From: Planctomycetota bacterium
GTDB lineage: Bacteria; Planctomycetota; UBA8108; UBA1146
Direction of reading: 5' to 3'
Length of the DNA: 44,382 nucleotides
Assembly (NCBI GenBank): GCA_018694835.1
Contig: JABHOG010000067.1
Coordinates: 1 to 44,382 of the forward strand
The notes under the pieces were generated by a model, which worked only from the letters and a program-made list of their open reading frames with translations, did not search any database and was not told the origin of the DNA. This document shows, one piece after another, positions 15,912-23,766 of this stretch. The position numbers were made by a program, and so were the translations under genes. Every line of letters starts with the position of its first letter. Within the stretch, counting starts at the first letter, position 1.

Positions 15912-16999
15912 CAGCGGACACCGCCAGCGGCTTCGATCGCCTGACGATATACATCGGTCGTTTCTCGGGCACAGGTTTGCCAATCAAAGGTCGTTGCATG
16001 CTTCCGGGCCAGATCCTGTCTTCTTTGGTCGTGCCCCAGCGCCCTCTGGAGCGCCCCGCCGATCGATATGGGATCATCGGGATCACAGACCTGAGCCTGT
16101 TCCCCTGCAATCTCTGGTGCTGCACCGGTATTGGAAACCACCACCGGCGTACCACAGGCCATCGCTTCCAGCACTGGCATTCCAAATCCCTCGTAGTGAG
16201 TGGGGTACAGCAGTGCCCGAGCCGAGGAGTAAAGGGCGGGCAATACATCGTCACCATGCCACCCGATCAGATGGATTCGACCCCGTCCTTCTCGCTCGAT
16301 CAAACCGAGTATTTCATCGCCTCCAAATGACGGCTCACCGGCGATCACCAGTGGAATCTCCCCCAGATCTGCCGCAAGGAACCCCTCGATCATTCCGGGG
16401 ATGTTTTTGCGGTTCGAGAGATCTCCAACGTAGATGACTGCGCCAGTTGGAATATTTCGGGCAGCGAGAATGCTTGCCGCTTCATCGGACGGGATCGGCT
16501 GGAACACCGGATCGATGCCATGATGAACCACGACAACCTTGCTCGGGTCACAATCGACACCTTCCAGAAAGTCGCGCCGCGTCGTTTCACTGACAGCGAT
16601 GATGCGATGACATTCAATCGCCAGCGACTGGTAGGCCGCGATCTTCTTGTCCCGAAATTCCCTCGTCGAGTAGTGGAAGTCTCTCTTCTTCTGCGGAAGC
16701 AGATGCACCACGTCATGCAGCGTCGCCACTCTTGGTGATCTCCAGCGTGGCACTCTCGAATCGGTCACATGGACCACATCTGGTCGAGTCAACGCTGGCC
16801 ACCACGGCTCCTGGATCCAGAAGTTACGGATCGTGGGGATTTTCAATCGGTGTCGATGGCGATGCAGGTGAGAACAACGAGTTCCGAGTGAAATCGTCGA
16901 TCCAATCTGCTCCAGTGCCCGCGCCAGTTGGGCGGTATATCTCCCGATCCCTGTGGGTCGGGGAGTGCATGCAGCGGTGGCGTCTATGGTGATGCGCAC
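15911..16999 (-). CDS. GT4-family glycosyltransferase
   Basis: 362 residues. GT-B fold with N-terminal GIGRYTAQLARAL acceptor-side loop, and C-terminal nucleotide-sugar site: IYVGDLSNRKNIPGMIEGF, LIGWHGDDVLPALYSSARALLYPTHYEGFGMPVLEAMACGTPVV in pieces, with the Glu-x7-Glu pair of EGFGMPVLE. GT4 enzymes transfer sugars such as mannose to glycans or lipids in the cytosol. Start GTG 16999 with GGAGG four bases upstream, 33 bp after the epimerase stop. It has no evident link to hydroxyproline breakdown, yet it shares strand and overlaps the dehydrogenase subunit gene. It may be an insertion into the run or a cell-surface gene that became co-transcribed. Confidence 0.9.
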   Translation of the reverse strand: MRITIDATAACTPRPTGIGRYTAQLARALEQIGSTISLGTRCSHLHRHRHRLKIPTIRNFWIQEPWWPALTRPDVVHVTDSRVPRWRSPRVATLHDVVHLLPQKKRDFHYSTREFRDKKIAAYQSLAIECHRIIAVSETTRRDFLEGVDCDPSKVVVVHHGIDPVFQPIPSDEAASILAARNIPTGAVIYVGDLSNRKNIPGMIEGFLAADLGEIPLVIAGEPSFGGDEILGLIEREGRGRIHLIGWHGDDVLPALYSSARALLYPTHYEGFGMPVLEAMACGTPVVVSNTGAAPEIAGEQAQVCDPDDPISIGGALQRALGHDQRRQDLARKHATTFDWQTCARETTDVYRQAIEAAGGVR

Positions 17000-17032
17000 G
17001 AGACCTCCGAGAGAAGGATAGGTCAGGATCTG

Positions 17033-17980
17033 TTACAGGTCGATGCCATGCCGAAAGGGATCATCCGGAGGGAAGTAAAGTGTTCCCTCTCCACACAAGG
17101 AGGCCTGCCCGTGAATCGTCGGTACGATCCCCTCGTCCGCCACCACGAAGGACCCGACGAAGCGAGTCCCCAGCACCCCGATCTGGTGCCACAAATCCCC
17201 CTCTTTCAGCGTCCCTTTCTGATACTCGCACGCCATCGTGGCACTGGTGCCGGTCCCGCACGGGGAGCGATCCCATTCTCGACCAGGGCAAAGAACGAAT
17301 GATCGGGTTCCTTGGCCCTGCCCCGCCGGCAATGACTGATGCAATTCTATATGATCGATTTGCTCACCGTTGGATCCACGGATTCCTGCACCATCCAGTG
17401 CGTCTCGAATTCGACTGGCGACTTCAGTCAATGCAGAGACATGTTTCGAATCCACCTCGATGCCTGGAGTCTCGGCGATGAAAAACCAGTTTCCGCCCCA
17501 GGCAATATCTCCGGTCACCGAACTCCCGTCTTCGAGAGTCACCGTGCAATCTGCCGCACATCGATAACTGGCGACATTTCGCAGTGAAATCTCGCCATCT
17601 TCTGCCAGATTCAAGCCGACAACTCCCGCAGGAGTTTCCAGCTGGCAATCCCCAGCCTCGATGCGCCCCATGTGCCGGAGAGCTTCGACAACTCCCATCG
17701 CGCCATGGCCACACATTGCCAGAGCACCGACGTTGTTGAAGAAGATCACTCCCGCCTGGCAGTCTTGCAGGGAGCTCTCGAGCAGAAGTGCTGCGACCAT
17801 CGCCTCGTGTCCTCGTGGCTCGCGAACGATTCCGGCTCGAAGCGAGTCATGATCTCTAAACAACACATCTCTCTGATCGCTGATGCTGCCCGATCCGAGA
17901 TCAGGAAAACCACCTGTGATCACACGGGTCGGCTCCCCTGCAGTGTGAGTGTCGATGTAGTGAATCGGAGAAATTGCCAT
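17033..17980 (-). CDS. 4-hydroxyproline 2-epimerase (proline racemase family)
   Basis: 315 residues from ATG 17980, two bases after the methyltransferase stop. Proline racemase fold with both catalytic Cys: Cys90 in GALAMCGHGAMG and Cys241 in DRSPCGTGTSA. Having two Cys argues for racemase/epimerase activity; trans-3-hydroxyproline dehydratases of this family carry Thr at the second site. The N-terminal IDTHTAGEPTRVI and the RxxHEA motif are family features. It would convert trans-4-hydroxy-L-proline to cis-4-hydroxy-D-proline in the cytosol, the first step of the bacterial route whose later enzymes are encoded downstream. Proline racemase proper is the main alternative; the context favours hydroxyproline. 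Confidence 0.9.
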   Translation of the reverse strand: MAISPIHYIDTHTAGEPTRVITGGFPDLGSGSISDQRDVLFRDHDSLRAGIVREPRGHEAMVAALLLESSLQDCQAGVIFFNNVGALAMCGHGAMGVVEALRHMGRIEAGDCQLETPAGVVGLNLAEDGEISLRNVASYRCAADCTVTLEDGSSVTGDIAWGGNWFFIAETPGIEVDSKHVSALTEVASRIRDALDGAGIRGSNGEQIDHIELHQSLPAGQGQGTRSFVLCPGREWDRSPCGTGTSATMACEYQKGTLKEGDLWHQIGVLGTRFVGSFVVADEGIVPTIHGQASLCGEGTLYFPPDDPFRHGIDL

Positions 17981-17982
17981 CG

Positions 17983-18672
17983 CTAGAGAACCCGTGCCAC
18001 CAGTAGACCCTGACGCATCGGCAGGATGGTCCCCTGGAGCCTGGGATCTGTCGCCACGATCCGGTTGAACCTGTCGATGGCGACCCGGCTCGGTTCGCCA
18101 TCGATGGCATCCGGAATCCACCCGTCTCCAGCCCCCAATACGTTGTCAGCCACGATCAGGCCGCCGCTTCTCATCAGAGGCATTGCCGCCTCCAGGTATC
18201 CCGGGTACTCGGTCTTGATCGCATCGAGAAATAACAGGTCACAATTCCCCACACCGAGTTCTTCGACCAGTCGAGGCAGCAGTTCCAATCCTTCACCTAG
18301 ACGGACATCGATCCTTGATTCGCCTGCGCGCTCGATCGATTTCCGGGCAAAATCGGCATGATCTTCAGAGGATTCGACGGTCACGATTCGACCATCTTCA
18401 CCGAGGCCCTGCGCCAAGGCGATGGCGCTCGCACCCCCAAGAGTCCCCACTTCCACAATCAGTTTCGCTCCACCAGATCTCGACAATGATGCAAGCAAAG
18501 AGAGCCACCGTCCGACTCCCGCGCCGACCGAAATCGCTGGAAGTCCTGCTTCCATTGAAGCTTCATGCTCTCGATCCCATCGATCCGTGTCATCACTGAA
18601 GAGTTGATCGATGTACTGATGGGTCCGCTCCCAGCGTTGCTGGGTCATACCTTCACTGGAAGAATCCGCCAT
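17983..18672 (-). CDS. Class I SAM-dependent O-methyltransferase (CCoAOMT-like)
   Basis: 229 residues. SAM-binding motif I is VEVGTLGGASAIALAQGL, followed by RIVTVESSEDHADFARKSI, and the metal-site region LLFLDAIKTEYPGYLE, then GGLIVADNVL. These are typical of the Mg-dependent caffeoyl-CoA/catechol O-methyltransferase group. The start ATG 18672 has AAGGAGAAG nine bases upstream. The stop is two bases from the start of the epimerase gene, so the two are almost surely one transcript. Its substrate is unknown; a role in hydroxyproline use is not established for this family. Confidence 0.88.
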   Translation of the reverse strand: MADSSSEGMTQQRWERTHQYIDQLFSDDTDRWDREHEASMEAGLPAISVGAGVGRWLSLLASLSRSGGAKLIVEVGTLGGASAIALAQGLGEDGRIVTVESSEDHADFARKSIERAGESRIDVRLGEGLELLPRLVEELGVGNCDLLFLDAIKTEYPGYLEAAMPLMRSGGLIVADNVLGAGDGWIPDAIDGEPSRVAIDRFNRIVATDPRLQGTILPMRQGLLVARVL

Positions 18673-18694
18673 CTCTTCACTTCTCCTTCGTATC

Positions 18695-19927
18695 TCAGAG
18701 AACTCGCTTCGCCTGCAAATTTTCGTCGAGTTTGGCCAGGAATTCTTCGGTGGTCATGAATGGAGTATCCGGCCCGACCAGCAGTGCCAGATCCTTGGTC
18801 ATGTGCCCCGACTCCACCGTCTCGATGCAGACATCCTCCAGATCCGCTGCGAATTTCCGGAGATCATCGTTTCCGTCGAGCTTTGCCCGATGGGCAAAGC
18901 CACGGGTCCAGGCGAAGATGCTGGCGATCGGGTTGGTCGAGGTTGGATTGCCCTTCTGATGCTCTCGATAGTGGCGGGTCACGGTCCCGTGGGCCGCTTC
19001 CGCCTCGACCGTCTTGCCATCCGGGGTCATCAGAACGCTGGTCATCAGACCCAGTGAGCCAAATCCCTGTGCCACGGTATCCGATTGAACGTCACCATCG
19101 TAATTTTTGCACGCCCAGACGAAACCACCATTCCACTTCATGGCACAAGCCACCATGTCATCGATGAGTCGGTGCTCGTAGGTGATCCCCGCATCTTCAA
19201 AGGCGGACTGGAACTCCTCGTCGAACACTTCCTGGAACAGATCCTTGAACCGCCCATCATAGGCCTTGAGAATTGTGTTCTTGGTCGAGAGGTAGACGGG
19301 CCACTTCCGCTGCAATCCGTAATTCATGCATGCACGAGCGAAACCGCGAATCGATTCATCGTAGTTGTACATTCCCATGGCGATCCCTGGTTGATCGAAT
19401 TGCATCACCTCATAGTTCTGGACTTCTCCCCCCTCGCTCGGGGTGAAAGTCATCGACAGCGTTCCAGCACCGGGGACCAGAAAATCTGTCGCTCGATACT
19501 GGTCACCATGTGCGTGGCGACCGATGACAATCGACTGGGTCCAGCCAGGTACCAGGCGAGGTACATTTTCACAGATGATGGGTTCGCGGAAAACGGTGCC
19601 GCCGATGATGTTTCGAATGGTTCCGTTGGGAGATCGCCACATCTTTTTGAGGCTGAACTCCTCCACCCTCTGTTCATCCGGTGTGATGGTGGCGCACTTG
19701 ACTCCAACGCCGTACTTGAGAATTGCATTGGCAGCATCGATGGTGATCTGATCGTCGGTCTGATCGCGGCTTTCCACTCCCAGATCGAAGTACTTGAGGT
19801 CGACATCGACATAGGGAAGGATCAGACGATCCTTGATGAACTGCCATATGATGCGAGTCATCTCGTCCCCATCGAGTTCGACGACAGGATTCTCCACCTT
19901 GATCTTCTCTACCTTGATCTTTTCCAC
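18695..19927 (-). CDS. icd: NADP-dependent isocitrate dehydrogenase (eukaryote-like type)
   Basis: 410 residues. Matches the dimeric IDH1/IDH2-like class: [16 protein letters not shown] near the N-terminus, [14 protein letters not shown], the substrate-loop [19 protein letters not shown], the dinucleotide region [16 protein letters not shown], and SIFAWTRG. It makes 2-oxoglutarate, CO2 and NADPH from isocitrate in the citric acid cycle. Start is GTG 19927 with AGGAG about six bases upstream. The N-terminus carries a tandem [11 protein letters not shown], from a 15-bp duplication near 19890-19925. It is 22 bp upstream of the methyltransferase gene. Product 2-oxoglutarate is also the end product of the hydroxyproline route. 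Confidence 0.96.
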   Translation of the reverse strand: MEKIKVEKIKVENPVVELDGDEMTRIIWQFIKDRLILPYVDVDLKYFDLGVESRDQTDDQITIDAANAILKYGVGVKCATITPDEQRVEEFSLKKMWRSPNGTIRNIIGGTVFREPIICENVPRLVPGWTQSIVIGRHAHGDQYRATDFLVPGAGTLSMTFTPSEGGEVQNYEVMQFDQPGIAMGMYNYDESIRGFARACMNYGLQRKWPVYLSTKNTILKAYDGRFKDLFQEVFDEEFQSAFEDAGITYEHRLIDDMVACAMKWNGGFVWACKNYDGDVQSDTVAQGFGSLGLMTSVLMTPDGKTVEAEAAHGTVTRHYREHQKGNPTSTNPIASIFAWTRGFAHRAKLDGNDDLRKFAADLEDVCIETVESGHMTKDLALLVGPDTPFMTTEEFLAKLDENLQAKRVL

Positions 19928-19943
19928 CGAACGCTCCTGACAA

Positions 19944-19958
19944 CCCGGATCATCCGGG
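19944..19958. promoter_or_regulatory. Dyad just upstream of icd
   Basis: CCCGGAT-C-ATCCGGG is a 7-bp inverted repeat around one base, 17-31 bases upstream of the icd start. It could be a small operator or a leader hairpin near the ribosome site. The 110-bp gap between mutM and icd shows nothing else clear. Confidence 0.3.
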
Positions 19959-20037
19959 GAGTGGCTAGTTATGATTCTCCAGATGCTCCGATTCTAGGAT
20001 CTGGCTGCAGCCGGGGAAAGCGGACCCGAACGGTATC

Positions 20038-20853
20038 CTACTTCTGGCACCCCGAGCAGAAAAAGAGCGATCGCTGGCCCTTCACGACCCGGCGAATCGA
20101 GCCTTCACAGCGGCTACAGGTCTCTCCCGCTCTCCCATACACCTCGAAGTGATGCTGGAAATAGCCCGGTTCTCCATCCGGTTGGACATAGTCATTCAAG
20201 GTGGTGCCCCCCTGGATCACGGCCCGCGAAAGTACATCCTGGATCGCTTCCCCCAGTCGCTGGTAACGCTGGAGAGAAATGCGTCCGCAGCGGCGATCGG
20301 GACGAATCCCTGCCTGCCACGCCGATTCATTGGCATAGATGTTACCGACCCCTGCGACCACCTTCGGATCGAGCAGGAAGTCCCTCAATCGAAGATTTCT
20401 TCCGCGCGAGCGGTGAAAGAGGATCTCCCCCAGCTGCTCCTGTTCGAGCGGCTCCGGTCCAAGATCCCTCAGTAACGGGTGCTGGCTCGGATCTTCTCCG
20501 GCCCAGATCACCAATCCAAATCGACGGGGATCGTGATAGCGCAACTGTCGACCACCCTCGAGAAACCAGATGACATGATCATGAGTCCGCTGTTCCTCCT
20601 CCTCGGCGACGATTCTCAAACTTCCCGACATCCCGAGATGGATCAACAATTGTCCCGCTGTGGTTTCCAGCAGCAGGTACTTGGCGCGTCGTTTGGTCTC
20701 CAGAAAGGTGGATCCTCGTAATCTCTCATCGAGGTCCCCCGGAACCTGCTGGCGCAGGCGAGAGTTTCGAACCACCACTTCCTCGATGCGGCGGCCACGG
20801 ATCTGCTCGGCAATCCCCCTGCGGGTCGTCTCCACCTCTGGCAGTTCTGGCAC
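20038..20853 (-). CDS. mutM: Formamidopyrimidine-DNA glycosylase
   Basis: 271 residues, normal length. Starts with PELPEVETTRRG, where the Pro after the initiator is the catalytic nucleophile and Glu the general acid. HLGMSGSLR, the helix-two-turn-helix LLDPKVVAGVGNIYANESAW, and the C-terminal zinc finger C-x2-C-x16-C-x2-C (CSRC...CSGC) are all intact. It removes 8-oxoguanine and other oxidised purines from DNA with AP-lyase activity. Start is GTG 20853 with AAAGGGG nine bases upstream. It is divergent from topA and heads the minus-strand run, though the 110-bp gap before icd makes co-transcription uncertain. Confidence 0.97.
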   Translation of the reverse strand: MPELPEVETTRRGIAEQIRGRRIEEVVVRNSRLRQQVPGDLDERLRGSTFLETKRRAKYLLLETTAGQLLIHLGMSGSLRIVAEEEEQRTHDHVIWFLEGGRQLRYHDPRRFGLVIWAGEDPSQHPLLRDLGPEPLEQEQLGEILFHRSRGRNLRLRDFLLDPKVVAGVGNIYANESAWQAGIRPDRRCGRISLQRYQRLGEAIQDVLSRAVIQGGTTLNDYVQPDGEPGYFQHHFEVYGRAGETCSRCEGSIRRVVKGQRSLFFCSGCQK

Positions 20854-21037
20854 GAGAATCGCCCCTTTCTGGAGATCCCGACAATTGATGAGAAAAAATT
20901 TTCAGTCGCCTCGGGAGTGGCTCAATCGGTAGCATGACCATGATTAGAGTGGTTTCCAGCATTCGAAATCTGTCTTCCCGAGAAAAGAGGGCTTGAAACC
21001 AAAGCCCATTGCCGTGTACCCGTTAACCACAACACCT

Positions 21038-21057
21038 GTTGCCGAGCGCCCGGCAAC
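21038..21057 (+). promoter_or_regulatory. Stem-loop immediately upstream of the topA ribosome site
   Basis: GTTGCCG (21038-21044) pairs perfectly with CGGCAAC (21051-21057) around a six-base loop. The topA ribosome site GGAGAGAGG starts at the next base. The rest of the 225-bp mutM/topA divergent region shows no gene. A role in topA translation control is only inferred from position. Confidence 0.4.
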
Positions 21058-21078
21058 GGAGAGAGGGCCGATAACATC

Positions 21079-23766
21079 ATGCCTACACGGCTCGTGATCG
21101 TAGAATCTCCGACCAAAGCCAAGACCATCGAGAAGTATCTCGGTGACGATTACGTGGTCGAAGCCAGTGTCGGACACATTCGCGATCTCCCCTCGAAAGC
21201 CAGTCAGGTTCCAAAAGAACTGAAGGACAACCAGGTGGTCACCGGCATCACCAAGGATTTCGAGGCGATCTACATCCTCGACGAGGACAAGAAATCGACC
21301 GTCAGTGCGATTCGAAAGCAGATGAAAACTGCCGATGAATTATATCTCGCCACTGACGCAGACCGCGAAGGAGAGGCGATCTCCTGGCATCTACTCGAGG
21401 TCCTCAAGCCTCCCAAGGATATGCCGATCAAACGTCTTCGCCTCGGTCAGATCACAAAGAGTGCACTGCAGAAGGCCATCTCCGAGCCAGAGGAACTGGA
21501 CACCCAACTGGTCGAGGCACAGGAAGCCAGAAGGCTCGTCGACCGATTGTATGGTTACCCCGTGTCGAATCTGTTGTGGCGCAAGGTGGCTCAGGGCTTG
21601 TCTGCAGGTCGCGTTCAAACCGTTGCGATTCGTCTGCTGGTCGACAGAGAGAAGGAGCGGCTGCTCTTCGTTCCGGCTGTTTTCTGGGATCTCGATGCGG
21701 TCTTCAGAACTGGATCCGGTGAGACCATCGAGACCAAGTTGCTTGGACTCGGCGGCCAGCCTGTCGCGCAGAGCAAGGATTTCGGGGACGACGGCCAGCT
21801 GAAGAAGGAATCCACCGGGTGTCGGGTGCTCGATGGGCCCGAGGCCGAGGCCTTACGCGATCGATTCCACTCATCTACCTTTTCCATCTCCTCCCTCGAA
21901 GAGAAGCCCTACTCTCGTAAACCACCGATACCTTTCATCACCAGTGGGCTCCAGCAAGAAGCGAGTAACCGGCTCGGATATTCCCCTTCCCGGACGATGC
22001 GCTCGGCCAGCGCGCTGTTCCAGAAGGGCTTCATCACCTACGTCCGTACCGACAACTACGTGCTCGCCCCTGAAGCGATGCAAGCGATCGAGAGTCTGAT
22101 CCACCAGCGGTTCGGGGCGAATGAACATGCACCAAGGAACTTCCAATCCCTTTCGGAAGGTGCCGGCGGTGAACATGAACCGATTCGCCCGGCTGACTTC
22201 GTCGATCCTGAAGAAGTCGCGAAAAAGGTCGGTGAAGATGAGGGGCGCCTCTACGAACTGATCTGGAAACGAACTGTAGCGACCCAGATGAAACCAGCGA
22301 CCGGTCGAACCGTCATCGTTGAGGTCGAGGAAGACCACGCCGATGCGGCGCGCTATCAGGCGCGAGGCACCGTGATCGACAATCCGGGATTCCTCAGGGT
22401 CGATCCCGCTGGAACCAAGGAGACCATCCTCCCCCCGGTGACTGTCGGTGATCGGGTCGAGGTGGCAGAACTGAATCCAGAAGAACACCGAACCCAGCCG
22501 ATTGGACGCTACACCGAGGCGGGGTTGATCAAGGAGATGGAAAAACGCGGCATCGGTCGCCCCAGTACCTATGCCGCGATCATCGACAGAATCCAGTCTG
22601 CGGCATACTCCTTTCGCAGGAACAAGGCGCTGGTCCCGACCTGGACCGCCTTTGCCGTGGTGCGATTGATGGAGGAGCACTTCGCTCACATCGTCGAATA
22701 CAGTTTCACCAAGAAGATGGAAGACGACCTCGACCAGATCGCCAAGGGACAGCGAAATGGCCAGCAATACCTGAAGGCCTTCTGGTCTGGCAATGGAACC
22801 AAAGGACTCGAAGGACTCCTCGAGTCCGGCCTCGAGACCATCGACCCTTCCCAGATCTGCCGCTTCCCGATGCCCTTTGGAGCCGGAGATCCATGGAAGT
22901 TCCGTGACCAGGAAGTCATTCTCCGGGTCGGTCGATACGGCCCCTACCTCGAAGCAGGTGAGGTGCGAGGCAACATTCCAGAGGAACTTTGCCCCGATGA
23001 TCTCGACCTCAGCAAGATGAGCGAAATCATGGAAGCGGGAGCTCGCAAGGATGAACCGATCGGGCAATGCAGTGCCACCGGCAAACCCATCTTCATCAAG
23101 AGCGGTCGCTTCGGCCCCTACATCCAGCGCGGAGATTCCGAGTCGGAAGAGAAACCCGAGTTCGCATCGCTGCTGAAGGACATGGAGCCGCAAAATGTCA
23201 CCACCGACATTGCGATTCAACTGCTGCAGTTGAAAGAGGGTCGTATCTGTGGCTCGACCGTCGAAGGTGAAGAGATTCGAGTCTTCAATGGTCGCTACGG
23301 TCTCTACATCAAGGCAGGAAAAGAAACTCGTAGTCTTACCGAGGGAGATGATCCGTTCACCGTCGATGAAGAGCACTGCCGGACGTTACTGGCACAGCCG
23401 AAGCAACGAGGCCGAGCGGCAGCCAAGCCACCGATCCAGACCTTCGAGGACGTCATCGAACTCGAAGGGGCCACCATCATGATCAAAGACGGACGCTTCG
23501 GTCCGTATGCCACCGATGGCGAGACCAATGCAACTCTCGCCAAGGATCAGGATCCACAGAAGATCTCCTCCTCCCAGGCAGCTCAACGCATCCTCGACAA
23601 GCGCGAGCGTGATGCCAAGAAGGGCAAGAAGCCCCGGAAGAAAACTGCAAAGAAAAAGACTACGAAGAAGACCGCAAAGAAAAAGACTACGAAGAAGACT
23701 GCAAAGAAGAAGACCACGAAAAAGAAAACCGCAAAGAAAACCACCAAGAAGAAAAGCAGCGAGTGA
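21079..23766 (+). CDS. topA: DNA topoisomerase I with lysine-rich tail
   Basis: 895 residues. Type IA enzyme that relaxes negative supercoils. TOPRIM domain at the start (IVESPTKAKTIEKYLG, then ATDADREGEAISWH with the acidic triad), GRVQTVAIRLLVDREKE, and catalytic Tyr321 in FITYVRTDN. RGIGRPSTYAAIIDRI closes the core. No zinc-finger Cys4 sets follow; instead there are four GRYGPY-type C-terminal repeats near residues 617, 675, 737 and 804. The last about 50 residues are a Lys/Thr tail of nine-residue TAKKKTTKK units, as in histone H1-like proteins. Start ATG 21079 has GGAGAGAGG upstream. The stop overlaps the next gene by four bases (GTGA). Confidence 0.97.
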   Translation: MPTRLVIVESPTKAKTIEKYLGDDYVVEASVGHIRDLPSKASQVPKELKDNQVVTGITKDFEAIYILDEDKKSTVSAIRKQMKTADELYLATDADREGEAISWHLLEVLKPPKDMPIKRLRLGQITKSALQKAISEPEELDTQLVEAQEARRLVDRLYGYPVSNLLWRKVAQGLSAGRVQTVAIRLLVDREKERLLFVPAVFWDLDAVFRTGSGETIETKLLGLGGQPVAQSKDFGDDGQLKKESTGCRVLDGPEAEALRDRFHSSTFSISSLEEKPYSRKPPIPFITSGLQQEASNRLGYSPSRTMRSASALFQKGFITYVRTDNYVLAPEAMQAIESLIHQRFGANEHAPRNFQSLSEGAGGEHEPIRPADFVDPEEVAKKVGEDEGRLYELIWKRTVATQMKPATGRTVIVEVEEDHADAARYQARGTVIDNPGFLRVDPAGTKETILPPVTVGDRVEVAELNPEEHRTQPIGRYTEAGLIKEMEKRGIGRPSTYAAIIDRIQSAAYSFRRNKALVPTWTAFAVVRLMEEHFAHIVEYSFTKKMEDDLDQIAKGQRNGQQYLKAFWSGNGTKGLEGLLESGLETIDPSQICRFPMPFGAGDPWKFRDQEVILRVGRYGPYLEAGEVRGNIPEELCPDDLDLSKMSEIMEAGARKDEPIGQCSATGKPIFIKSGRFGPYIQRGDSESEEKPEFASLLKDMEPQNVTTDIAIQLLQLKEGRICGSTVEGEEIRVFNGRYGLYIKAGKETRSLTEGDDPFTVDEEHCRTLLAQPKQRGRAAAKPPIQTFEDVIELEGATIMIKDGRFGPYATDGETNATLAKDQDPQKISSSQAAQRILDKRERDAKKGKKPRKKTAKKKTTKKTAKKKTTKKTAKKKTTKKKTAKKTTKKKSSE
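23644..23751 (+). repeat. 27-bp tandem repeat coding the topA lysine-rich tail
   Basis: About four copies of a 27-bp unit encoding TAKKKTTKK, the last copies slightly altered (TAKKKTTKKK, TAKKTTKKK). The first two units are almost identical at the DNA level. Length changes would keep the frame. Confidence 0.85.

Noticed and set aside
19085-20152. 355-codon plus-strand frame across icd and the end of mutM
   Set aside because: It is antisense to two housekeeping genes with intact catalytic motifs and crosses their intergenic gap.
21871-23376. 501-codon open frame antisense to topA
   Set aside because: It lies wholly inside the clearly coding topA gene; its translation shows no family motif and mirrors codon bias of the sense gene.
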